Of a DNA stretch of 64,000 bases, positions 1-10,299 are shown piece after piece. How positions within the stretch are numbered: the first letter of the stretch is position 1; each line of letters begins with the position of its first letter. The stretch covers positions 2,976,001 to 3,040,000 of the forward strand of contig JBAJFG010000611.1 in the NCBI GenBank assembly GCA_037903475.1, given 5' to 3'. The translations under genes were made by a program, and so were the position numbers. The stretch comes from Ancylostoma caninum (taxonomy: Eukaryota > Nematoda > Chromadorea > Rhabditida > Ancylostomatidae). Below the pieces are notes generated by a model. That model saw only the letters and a program-made list of their open reading frames with translations. It did not search any database and was not told the DNA's origin.

Positions 1-489
1 AATTGGGAGTTTTCCACGGTTCCGGAACGACCACTATATTTGCTCTTCTGATGATTAGCAGTCCCGAGTTCGCAAAAAAAGCAAAAACGGTCTGTTAGAT
101 TCAACGCCTGTTTTCGGCATGATAATCATTTGGTGGTCCAATTAACGGTAAGCCCATTGTAGTTAAGACTTAGCTGTGACCTATCATACATGAATGGTCG
201 GAGTTTTCTAAAGTCTACTTCGGAAAATCTTGGAAGGAAGCGCGCTGTCACCGACCCCGTGCCACCAGCGATTCGACCAGGAGATTTCCTGAAGCCCATG
301 TAGGCACAGGAAAAGGTCATTCGAGAAACCAGTTGATATCTACGGTAGAGATGGCTCAAGGAAGGACACCTATAACATGACTTGTGATTTCGCTCAATCC
401 TTGATGATTGGGGCTCAAAAAACCACGCGCCAATAATTCGCGCGCACCCTGTGATACTACTGGTACTCCCCTATGATATACTCTCATTG

Positions 490-801
490 AGGTTTTCAAG
501 TGGAACTCGCGGCTGTCTCACGTTTCGGCGCTTTCGCCGACTTGGATAGTCCAAAACCTCGCCGGGCATCATACCACCCGGTACCGGCTTCTCTATATCA
601 TTCAAAGTATCGAACACTGAATCATCACAATGCTCAAGACGGTTAAGCCCACCGAACGTGAACACCGCTCATGACTGTCGCGAAGATACGAACGAGTCAC
701 CATTACCATGTACATATATGCTTGGCGAGCTAAGCGTTAGGCTATTGAAGTCGGCAAAAGCGCCGAAACGTAAGACGACAGCGAGTTCCACCTGAAAACC
801 T
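490..801. repeat. 60-bp inverted repeat pair
   Basis: The stretch 490-550 reappears reverse-complemented at 742-801 with a few mismatches. The arms share the block CGTTTCGGCGCTTTYGCCGA and end in AGGTTTTCA / TGAAAACCT. The 190-bp centre has no recognisable gene. The arrangement suits a decayed foldback element. Nothing else was recognised in 1-1037; the reading frames on both strands there are short. Confidence 0.6.
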
Positions 802-1037
802 CGGGGTGGGCACATTATAGGACATTATGGGAATCTATGTCTCTGTTGTGTTGTTTTCATCGCCATATTGTGTTGGTGTTTGACATATTCGTTATCTGGT
901 GATGTCCATAGATTTTTTCCATGTTTTCTTGCGTCCTTTGCTCTTGTGCCATGTGGTGATCATCACTCTACTGTTTGTTGGTACTTCATCCTGTTTTTTT
1001 TGTATCAAGATCCTCTAAATTTTAATAACAAATGTTA

Positions 1038-1342
1038 TGTATTGTTTTATGTTCAACTGCACGCGAGATTAGTAGTCAGTTTATTTAAACGGCCAACGTT
1101 TCGGAGCTATCTCCTTCTTCAGGGCCTGAAATGGGTTGAACAACTTGTTGAAGCTGTCCCATCAAGTGCATTAGCAATCAAGCTTAAAGTTCGAAAACTC
1201 ATTTTTCAATCACCGGGAAAGCTCCTACACAACTGAAAACGTGTACACACCTCGTAACACGGCACTGATGGTGGGTAGCGCCGGGTGACCGCTCGCTCGT
1301 CGTCAGTGGTTGAGGGCAATGGAGACTGACCGCTCAACCACG
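1038..1342. repeat. Penelope-like terminal repeat, copy A
   Basis: Begins GTATTGTTTTATGTTCAACT and ends near CCGCTCAACCA. It is the reverse complement of copy B at 2228-2519, with scattered substitutions and one 6-7 base indel near 1255. It lies downstream of the minus-strand coding part. Confidence 0.85.
1091..1126 (-). ncRNA. hammerhead-ribozyme-like motif in the PLE repeat, copy A
   Basis: On the minus strand a GGCC is followed by CTGAAGA (fits the core CUGANGA), a GGAG/CTCC helix with an ATAG loop, then GAAAC, GTT and a second GGCC that can pair with the first as stem I. Hammerhead ribozymes with a very small helix III are known from Penelope-like terminal repeats. Cleavage activity is inferred. 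Confidence 0.55.
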
Positions 1343-1371
1343 ACTTGATCAGAATTGACAGAGATCTATAT

Positions 1372-2219
1372 AAGAGGCAAGCTCGCTGGTGATCGATAAG
1401 CATTCATTCTTACGATTCATCGATGGGCTCTTGGTTCTGATTAGAGATGCTTCCATAGTTTTCCGCACCGTTATATCAGTTTCCTGTGCTTGTATGGTGA
1501 CTCGTACTTCAAAATCGACGTTATCGTGCTTCTGCACTCGATGTGCACCTAGTGGTGTGGATTTTCTGGAATTTCGTTTTCCCTCTAGGTGTTCTTTAAT
1601 TCTAAGTTCAGAGGTCGTGCTGTTTCGCCTATGTAAACGTCGCCACACACTTTGCATGAAATCTGATAGATGGCTCCTGATATCATGCAGTCTCCTTCTT
1701 TCCCAGAAGGACAGACGATACAGTTTGGTGTGGTGCAAAGACGATCATATAGTCGATTCCTTACTAGCCGACGCTTTAGATTATCGGAGGGCACATCCAC
1801 TAGGTTTACAAGTTCGTTCAAACCTGATTTCCTCAAGCAGACCCGTATAGCTCTGCTTACCTCGTCCGAGATGAATGGGATGCATAAGGGGATCTTATTT
1901 TCTAGACCAATACCAAGCTGCTGGTTGTGAGAGGTTTTCATGGGGCGCTTACATCTCATGGAGAATCTTGTGCTTTCGTAGCCGTTAGAGGCAGCTATGG
2001 CATAGGCAAGTTGTACAGATTCTAGTTTCTCCTTTGTGCCTGTGCAAACGGTTCGTGCAGTGTGAAACACGTTTCTCACTACAGCGGTCTTTGTGTAAGT
2101 CGGATGAGCCGACCTACAGTGAACAGTGATATTTTTATTGCTAGGCTTGCGGAACCATTTAGTCCTGTAAGTGCTCCCATGAAGATGTGCCTCTACATTA
2201 AGGAAAGGTAACCAGTTTT
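1372..2219 (-). pseudogene. Penelope-like RT tail + GIY-YIG endonuclease (broken)
   Basis: Reading down the minus strand from 2219, the frame opens in the last part of the RT: an ENWLPFLNVE stretch, then KWFRKPSN and HCRSAHP, which match the RT end seen in Penelope proteins. A linker follows, and then the GIY-YIG domain with a Cys pair upstream (CTTPNCIVC), the core IYQISCKVCGDVYIGET (Y and the nuclease Gly/Tyr in place) and then a shift of frame near 1600. The second frame continues with RIKEHLEGK, TPLGAHRVQKHD and a conserved EA / NRKNECLS tail ending near 1372. The catalytic YADD part of the RT would lie upstream and is absent, so the copy is a 5'-truncated pseudogene. Confidence 0.85.
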
Positions 2220-2227
2220 CCCTTGGT

Positions 2228-2519
2228 TGAGCGGTCAGTCTCCATTGCCCTCAACCACTGACGACGAGCGAGCGGTCACCCGGCGCTACCCACCATCAGT
2301 GCCACGAGGTGTATACACGTTTTCAGTTGTGTAGGAGCTTTCCCGGTGATTGAAAAATGGGTTTTCGAACTTTAAGCTTGATTGCTAATGCACTTGATGG
2401 AACAGCTTCAACAAGTTGTTTAACCCATTTCAGGCCCTGAAGAAGGAGATAGCTCCGAAACGCTGGCCGTTTAAACAAACTGACTACTAATCTCGCGTGC
2501 AGTTGAACATAAAACAATA
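2228..2519. repeat. Penelope-like terminal repeat, copy B
   Basis: Reverse complement of copy A (1038-1342), on the upstream side of the minus-strand coding part. The divergence between the two copies shows an old insertion. Confidence 0.85.
2433..2468 (+). ncRNA. hammerhead-ribozyme-like motif in the PLE repeat, copy B
   Basis: Same 36-base layout as copy A, on the plus strand: GGCC, CTGAAGA, GGAG-ATAG-CTCC, GAAAC, GCT, GGCC. One base differs from copy A in the short segment before the last GGCC (GCT for GTT). The core letters are unchanged in both copies although the surrounding repeat has diverged. Confidence 0.55.
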
Positions 2520-2615
2520 CGAAATTCAAGTCATGCCGAGATTCATAAACAGCCGATCCTGGAAGCTAAATGTTATGTAGTTACGTTTTGAGGCTACTGC
2601 AATCTGTTTCTGGAC

Positions 2616-2676
2616 AAAATGCGGTGTCCCGAGCCGACCACGTGACGTCATTGTCGGCGCAAAATGCGGTGTCCCG
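2616..2676 (+). repeat. short direct repeat
   Basis: AAAATGCGGTGTCCCG occurs at 2616-2631 and again at 2661-2676. Further down to 2810 the sequence has several CGTCCG/ACTCG-rich words; a similar block of GACGAGTTCGGATG words sits at 5270-5320. No gene was seen from 2520 to 3500. Confidence 0.5.
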
Positions 2677-3509
2677 CCGGAGCATGGAGGACAAACTCCG
2701 AGTGTTGCGGGACATTCCTTCGCGAGTTGTGGGGTGGGACTCGCGCACGAATGACTGAGGTCCGACGAACGTCTGAACTCGTCCGACTACGTCCAAACTC
2801 GCCTGGACTCTGACTGATAACCTATTTCCTCGCATTTTTCCGAATTTTTCGATGTGATATTCCTTCTTTCTGCAGTTCTATCAACATTCCATAGCAGCGT
2901 TTAGTAAGAATTTGTGCGTACCTATTTTCTGGGCCTTTGCGACATTCACAACTTCTTTATTACTATGAAAACAGAACCAGCATAATCAACTGTTTGGTTT
3001 GAAACCGAATTATGCGAAAGCTGAGAGAATTATAAACGAGCTTTTTTGGAGATTCAACCACTTCCTAAGAAAGAAAGGGAAGGGACAAATCTCTTCGGCA
3101 GTTATACTAGTTAACAATCTCGAATATCACTTCATCGGAAGAAAAAAATCTTCGACAATGCGACATGGCAAATGAGAACGCTTACAAGATGGATACTAGA
3201 TACATCATTGGAGTGTAGTCCCAGTTCATAAGCACAATCTTCTAGCATCTCCAGTTATAAGCGCTCATTCTGGTGGAATATTCAGAAATATCATTCAGAA
3301 AACATGACAACAACATTAAAAAACGTGTACAACATGAAGAATTCAAGTATTAACCGCAGCAAGAAAACGTGCAATGCTATCAAGGTAATCCTTATGTTGA
3401 CGCGATGTCGGTACTCCGTTAGATTCTGCAATAACTTCACGAAAATTTGTCATCTCTTGCAGTATCCTTGCTTGGCGATCCTGCTGATCGGGCTTCACAT
3501 ATCTTAGAT

Positions 3510-5092
3510 TCAAGCCCCATCAAAGTAAGATGGAATCAGCGACTTTGCCATTGAGATTTCCGCCTTGCAGTATCGAATCATTTTTCCCAACGTAGCTGTG
3601 CGAGCTGAAAAAAAAATGATTTGCGCTACCAAGTCTTCGCTATAGCTAGCACTCATCTCCAAATGCATGACGAATCCTTGTGCAATACTGCCACTGAGTC
3701 TTGGCAAAAAGTCGAAATGCCGAAAAAGCGTGGCTTCGACTAAGTTTGCGATGCGCGCATCATAATTCCGTGAATAATTCCATGGCCCGGTGAACTGTCC
3801 ATTCGATGGCAACCAAGTTCTACTCATGTAAGCCATGAACTAGGCCAGGCTGCGCTCTTCGCTTCAGTGACTATTGTGCTGGGCCATTATGGTGGAGTAA
3901 GGATGCCAGATAGAGCATGCAAGTGTTCCGGTAGCATCTGTAAGACCTGCAGCCTTCTGAAAAATGTGCGAACTGCTTTTTTTAGCAGCCATCCGTAGGC
4001 CATGTTTGTTTCTGTTGCGCTGTATTGCATTACCAAAGTGGAAAAGGCACCTGAAATTGACCATACGGTACTCATCGAAATTCAATTCTTTCTTTATGTA
4101 GGAAGCCAATACATCCACTCCCCACTCGGCTCTATCGGCGTTCATCGCTGCCATCTCGGAATCCATGAGTATTGGCGAATCCATTCCACGTATTCTCTCC
4201 CTTCCTGTTCCAGTTTGCTCCGATATCCACCTAGAAATTCAAAACAATTACAAAGACTCTTATACCACTGTTCAGGAAAAGTGACTATTAATTTATTCAC
4301 AGAATGAAGTTGGCGCTGTGGTTGTAGTACACTACCAGGCATGCTTGATATTGATTAAATATAACCTATCACAGCATGATTCTTCTACCAGTGCTCACTA
4401 CCGGTTGAATGGACTATATTTGAGCAATGACGTGTATGTTTCGCTCGTCCCATCCGGAAGAAACGCAAACAGCAGCGGAAAGGCTTGTCCATGCTCTACT
4501 TCAACCATTACTGTGTAGAACTGAGAAGATCGGCCTCGACGAACACTGTCAGGAATTTGCTAAAACCGCCCGTCAACTTAAACTTCAATTTCTGAGCCTC
4601 ACTTTTCACTGCTGTTTTTGAATTTTCAGGAACAAAACCAACCAGAATCGTTCCTTGGCGCATGTGATTGAACATCCATTCCTATAACTTCCGGCTAGCC
4701 ACAAAAATCATCCTATCATCATCATACAACAGAAAGTTTTGCAAAATTTTATTATTTCTCTTCTCAAGCACGCTCTTGCAGTGCTTTTTTGAGTAACAGT
4801 TGTGGTTGAGACGCAGATCCATCAAGGTAGTTGCGTAACGTTTTTTTACGCAACCATCATATCTCCCTTTTAATCTTACCGTCACGCTTGGAACGGGACC
4901 GTAACGTTCAGAATCTCTATCCTTCAGCGCGCGACAGTAGGTGCATATGTATGTGCAGACTGCATTTCTGTTACTCCTCTTGAATGAAAACTCGTAGCAC
5001 ATGTTTGGATCCTTCGCAAGCACGTACACGGCGATGTCCGGGCCGCGTTGCTGCAAGGGTCTGAAGACAGATCCTACTAGAGTGAAAGGCAT
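3510..5092 (-). pseudogene. Mutator-like (MULE) transposase remnant with FLYWCH-like N-terminus
   Basis: Three blocks on the minus strand read in the order of a MULE transposase. At 5092-4682 is a 136-residue frame with a Cys/His-rich finger (YEFSFKRSN, CTYC, then LNHNC), the FLYWCH-like N-terminal DNA-binding part found in animal MULEs. At about 4560-4390 is QFYTVMVEVEHG followed by FPLLFAFLPD and SETYTSLL, which matches the transposase core. At 4184-3864 is FRCLFHFGNAIQRNRNKHGL, matching the C-FH-QA-R-GL block; a further tail follows at 3836-3510. Stops and frame changes separate the blocks, so it is inactive. No terminal inverted repeats were identified. Confidence 0.7.
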
Positions 5093-5440
5093 CTCTCATG
5101 AGTAAGGATTTCCCTTATACAAACTACACAGTATAGCTCATGACAACATTTCCAACATTTTTTGGAAACATAACAACCAAGTTTTAACATGCTTTTGAAG
5201 CGCTCACTCGAATTGCGCGCATTGGTAGCAATTTTTTGAATTCCGACACGCTGGTGGACGAGATCGGACGCCGCGTTGCGGACGAGTTCGGATGAGAGTG
5301 CCCGGACGAGTTCGGATGTAATCATCTACAATGTTTTCAGTGATACAAGGTGTAAACCATCGGGAATCCGCTAAACAAGAACTTACTTAAAATAGAAGAA
5401 ATTAAATAGAAGAAATGACGCTTCTACATCATCTGCATAA

Positions 5441-5685
5441 AAAAACATTACCCCTGTGGATTCATGTGGTGAATATATGCTATAGACCTTACTACCATGT
5501 TGAAATCTGTTTCCTACTTCTATCTGCTATTCCATTAACGTGTTCTACTTCTATTTGTTCAAAAGTGTTGGTTGGTAGTAATACAGCGTGATGGTTTGTC
5601 TTCTTTGATGTGATAATAAAGAGCAAAGAAAAAACATTACCCATGTGGATTCATGGGGTGAATATATACTATAGATGCTATACTA
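5441..5685 (+). repeat. ~45-bp direct repeat pair
   Basis: About 5441-5486 and 5627-5675 share AAAACATTACCCNTGTGG followed by ATTCATG, GGTGAATATAT and CTATAG. No gene is associated. Confidence 0.55.
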
Positions 5686-8600
5686 TAGAATCTGCATATC
5701 TGAGTATGATCAGGTCACCTTTTCAGCTGTTTAATAAGTGTCTGCCAAAGTTGCTGTGCCCTGAAGCAGTGCCACAGGGAAGACACACAAGTCTGACCCG
5801 ATCCTACAGAATCAGCTAATTGGTCATAGTTTGTTCACAAATATGATTTTGATCAAATTCATTCCGATTTTTTTTCAAAAAAAAAGATGTTTGCGAAAAT
5901 TAGAAGATGAAATTGAGGATTAAATGCAGTTAAAATCGCCACTTTAATTTGTAGTTATAAGAAAAACAACGTTTTTCTTTCATTCAAAAAATTCGTGTCA
6001 CTTTTTGTTCGAATCAAATTAGATGAAGTAACTTTGCTGAAATTTCCGCTTACGGATCAATGAAAACGGAGTTAGCATGCAGATCAATAAAATACCATTT
6101 CGAAAGGGTTTATCAGCAGTAGCCATTGTCCTCATCAGGTTTAAATAGCCAGCGTACTAAAACACCAAGCGAATCTAGGCATGCAATCGAATACTGAATA
6201 TAGATGAGCTCAAAGCTTGTTTCCGTCCCAATAATGAATTTTTTAGCGTTGGTTTTTGCTGGAATTTTTTGAAAAGGTAAACTTGTTTAAATGGACTTAC
6301 TTTGATCTTGTCACATGACAATCACATGCTGCGACAATAGTGAGTGTAAATTCGAGTAATGCTTTACTAAATGTGTGCAAAACCAGTTCTGGGTGAACAA
6401 TATTAAAAAGCATGCACAGCTCAAGTTTAGGAACTGAACATTGCACAATGAGCTGAAGCGCAAATGAAATTCACGCTGTCACAGTTTTCTGAACACAGCA
6501 CTATGAAGTTGCTCACGAAGCCACTAGTTATTTTGGAATGAAGCCGGTAATCCAATTAAATTTGGCCGCACAACTCGTTCAAATTCTGGGCATTCGTCGC
6601 GTTCATCGCATTGCAGTGCGATTCCTGGGTGTGTGTCATCGTGAGGGAAAACGGGGCGTTGTACAGTTCAACGATTGGTTCGTTTAAATCTTTCTCCCGC
6701 CCCAAACGATTGACTCGTTCACTTCGCGCGCGATTCCACTATAGATGACAATGCAAAATTTGAATGCTATAGAGGAGGAGTTGATCTTGAAGTGCGGGAA
6801 GGCTCCTCCTCGTTTTCCCTCACGATGATACACACCCGCGATTCCTCATTAACGAGCTGCCAGCAGTTATCCAATAACAGCGATTTTCACCCAGTCTGCG
6901 GCCCAGCCCTTAACTATAGAAGATGCAAAAGGTCCGTTTCCCCTCGCTGCAGCGCCTGCAACGATTTGAGAATCGTGGGAGTGCCCGTAGTTGGATGCAA
7001 TGTAGGAGCTGAGTTTAAAAAATTTGTGGAATACGAAGGGAGCTCGTAATGTGTAGGAGAAATGCCTCCAACTGTTTCATTGAAATTTACAGTGCTCTCA
7101 ATTTTGATTCCAGTTCTCCGTGAATTGGGCGTGAATTCCTTGCCTTTTCTTCAAGATATACGATTTTATCCAACTACTGTCTTCCTGGTACTGAACATTC
7201 ATCAAAATTGCCACTCATTAATTCATGGTAACTGAGAAAAAACAAACTTACCTTGATATGATGAAATCACATGGCGTCCGGAAAAAATTCATGGAAGAGT
7301 GCAGCGGCGAAAAGCCATCCACCCATCCTTCTACATCTCAGAAGCTGCGACCGACTTCGTTTATGTAGCTAAAATGAAACAATGGATTCTAAACCGAAAC
7401 AGCAAAATATGAATCCTCCCAGAAACAACCAAAGCTCCCATGAAGTAGTAATTTTTTGATCGGAATCGAAGGTGATAGGCAATTCATAAAAATTGACATT
7501 TATCTTGTGAAACATTGAATTTCTAATTTAAAGACATCACTCACGATAAAAAACGTTGTCGATTTTTTCATGAAATTCTACCCTAGAGGCTACTTCTGTG
7601 TCCCTCGTAGGGAAAAGACCACCCAAAAAGGCAAGATTTGCGCGTAATACTATGTTGTATATTGCCGAAAAATGCCCAAGTGGACGAGATCTATCGCCTG
7701 AGATGGGTGTCGTCGCAGAGGTGCGGAACGTATCACCACTATAGGAAAATCCTGATCGATCCTGCATCAGCTGAGAAACACAGCCGCACACGATCAAAGA
7801 GAATGGGGCGGGGTTGAGCGTGCTGGGCGCATTTGTACATGCGTACGAGTTATATTACTCGAGTAACTGCATGATTCGGAGTGAATCCTTTTGCAGTTAC
7901 ATTCCAATTGATGGCACTTTGAAATGAGCATGAATTTGAGAAAACTTTTTTCAGCGTGAGTGCTGCCTTTAACGCGACAAATTGTGATCACCTGACAAAA
8001 CAAACAGAAAAATTACGCAGGTCCTGTGGAATTAGGTCATTTCGACTGGAATAGCAAACGGTATAGGATTCCTGTAAACAAGTTTACAAGGATCGCGAAA
8101 CCGTGTTTTTCCTTATTTTCAATTTTTTTTCGGAATGGGAATTGCAATATATGAATATTTCACAAAACTTCGAAAAAACTGGAATTATGTTAAGATTATT
8201 CTCGAAAAGTCCCTGAATTTTAGAATTTGGAAATGCAGGTTGCTCCTACTGCAGCTTTTAACGGGTTGTTATTTTAAAACTATGAAGTTTCATGTCCGAG
8301 AAAATACACTGTCAAAACCACAATTTCCCTGGGGTTGGATAATTTTTCCAAGAAACCTCCACTGTTCCAAAAAATGCATGAGCTCACAGTAAGTCGGTTA
8401 CACCCGAGGATATAACTGAGAGACACTCGACGCGCGCCGGATCGTCCCTATCGCCATCCAGTTGTAACATCACCCAAAGATGTAAATTTTAAGAATCTGG
8501 AATTTTACAGAGCTCATCAGGTGGAACGGAGTGGCTGAATGTGGTTATGTCAATTCCATTGCGAGTGGTTCACAATGAATAGAGTTATGCTGCTCTGTAC

Positions 8601-9020
8601 CGAAGGCAGTTTGTGCGCTCCAACTTGGTGTGTAAGATCCATTTCCCGAATTTGCGTTATCCTATTTAACATTGATTCAAAGGAATCAGTTTTACAAATA
8701 TCCCTGCATATTGAAGCGCTACCCCTTTTCGCGAAGTGCAAGTGACACATTTTTGACATTAGAGTAAGATTATGGAAGTCAAATGTGTAAATTCATGTGA
8801 ACAGGAGAGGGAAATATTTAAGGAGATCCGTTTCACCCATTTAAGGAAAGTTTTGTTAACAAGGTAAATCGAGAGCAGTGCGCTAGTACATCCGTCGATT
8901 CCTGAGACTTTTCGTCATTCTGAAAGCAAATGGAAGTCTTGTTGCTGTAAATTTTAGTCTTTTAGTCTTCTCACTAATTCACAAGTAATTAATTTTAGTC
9001 TTTCAGCCTTCTCACTAATT
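5686..9020. other. intergenic, no gene recognised
   Basis: AT-rich sequence with short, non-conserved reading frames on both strands. The only structure found is the inverted repeat at 6618-6847 and a pair of TTTTAGTCTTT..CTTCTCACTAATTCA words at 8951-8983 and 8993-9022. Confidence 0.5.
6618..6847. repeat. inverted repeat, 40-bp arms
   Basis: 6618-6658 and 6807-6847 are reverse complements with few mismatches; the shared core is CATCGTGAGGGAAAACG. The spacer is about 150 bp. It looks like a small decayed foldback element. Confidence 0.6.
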
Positions 9021-9022
9021 CA

Positions 9023-9026
9023 TGAA

Positions 9027-9062
<36 letters not shown>
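9023..9062 (+). repeat. (TAAA)n microsatellite
   Basis: About ten uninterrupted TAAA units. It directly precedes the repeated block in front of the LINE and could be the tail of an earlier LINE copy. Confidence 0.85.
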
Positions 9063-9470
9063 GCAGAATAAACGAAAAGAAATAAAATAAGAAAAAGCAC
9101 TCGGCCGTGCCGACTTAAATTGAGCAGAAAGAAACCACATCACCGCACAATCATTTGCCTGCACGTGTCACGCCTGTCTAGAGATGAAACAAGAAAAGAT
9201 TGAGGTGATACTGACAAATTTGTGCCTGAAGAGTGAGAAACAAAAGTAGTGCAGTAGTTTATCGGGTACCAGAGGATAGGGACAGCTAGACGAATCATGG
9301 CGAGGGTGGGAGATGAGAGCGGGGTCTCGCAAATATTCGAGAATGGAATAATTGCATAATGCAGAATAAACGAAAAGAAATAAAATAAGAAAAAGCACTC
9401 AGCTGCGCCAACTTAAATTGAGCAGAAAGAAACGTCATCATTGCACAATCATTTGCCCGCACGATTAATT
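9062..9470 (+). repeat. tandem repeat in front of the LINE
   Basis: A block beginning ATGCAGAATAAACGAAAAG and running about 105 bp occurs at 9062-9166 and 9359-9463 with roughly 10% difference. Unit spacing is 297 bp. The second copy runs into the first LINE frame, so these may be 5' UTR monomers of the LINE. Confidence 0.6.
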
Positions 9471-9471
9471 A

Positions 9472-10299
9472 TTGCACTATTATCACATTACTATTATTAA
9501 TCACTTCATTCTCTGCGAGCACCCCGAGTGGTTGTGTTTTTCTGCTCTCATAATGGTTGCCTGTCGATGTCTATCGCAACCCAAGAAAGCGAAACAAACG
9601 AAGCTATTGCTGCAATCCTCCCCAATAAAGAGAATTGACGAGTATGATCTGCCGCCAGATGAGACCGACTCAGAAGCTTTACCTGAAGGTAGGTTTATTC
9701 TTCCTCAACTACAATCAATACTTAGGGAAAAGCCTCCCGAAGCACTTCCGCTTTTGAACCAACTGTGGAACACCTTTAAGCCTGATCCCAAAGCGACAGT
9801 TGAGGATGAGAAGCGAGGGCGATCCATCGTTATTTTAGGTGTGCTTGAAGCTGAAAATACAGTAGCATCACAGCGTCGGGCACACACTGAAAATGCTGTG
9901 TTATCAATCTTTGATAAACTCGACATCGAAACACGTCCTGTCGAGATATCCAGGTTGGGGAGTTTCAACAGTAACAACCCTCGCCTTATCAAATGTGTTT
10001 TTTCTTCGGAGCGTTACTAATTGGAAGCACTTAGAAAAGCACGTTTACTGCGGGGACTTTCAGAATGTAGCCAAATTTACATTTGCAGGTCAATGACACG
10101 CGTTGAACGTGAAAATGACAAAGCATTATGCCTGAAAGCTCGTGAAATGAATAGCAAAGAGTTCGATGGCAACAAAATATACGTTGTTTATAGAGATAAC
10201 ATTGTAAAAGCATCTGAAATTCCTAAAATTCAAGAGTCACTACAAAAAAAACTAATCGGTTGCCCAGATTTCTCGAATTTTTTTGTGTTGCTTACTTAA
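9472..10299 (+). pseudogene. LINE ORF1-like protein
   Basis: The frame runs from 9472 (a second Met is at 9553) to a stop at 10018, then continues in the same frame to 10299. The centre has GRSIVILGVLEA, then LSIFDKLDIE and VEISRLGS, followed by PRLIKCVF and LRKARLLR, the pattern of ORF1 proteins of nematode LINEs (RNA-binding fold). The last codons overlap the start of the endonuclease frame by 17 bases. One in-frame stop makes this copy a pseudogene. Confidence 0.7.

Larger units (their letters stand above)
1038..2519 (-). mobile_element. Penelope-like retroelement, 5'-truncated, with inverted terminal repeats
   Basis: The unit has ~300-bp flanking repeats in opposite orientation (1038-1342 and 2228-2519) and between them, on the minus strand, the end of a Penelope-type protein: the tail of the reverse transcriptase, then a linker and a GIY-YIG endonuclease. 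Penelope-like elements are the retroelements that combine a telomerase-related RT with a GIY-YIG nuclease, and their terminal repeats may be inverted. Most of the RT is missing and the coding part has a frameshift, so this copy is dead. Both terminal repeats carry a hammerhead-like motif. Confidence 0.88.

Noticed and set aside
868..1236. 122-codon plus-strand frame with hydrophobic start
   Set aside because: Its second half is the Penelope terminal repeat read antisense; no domain.
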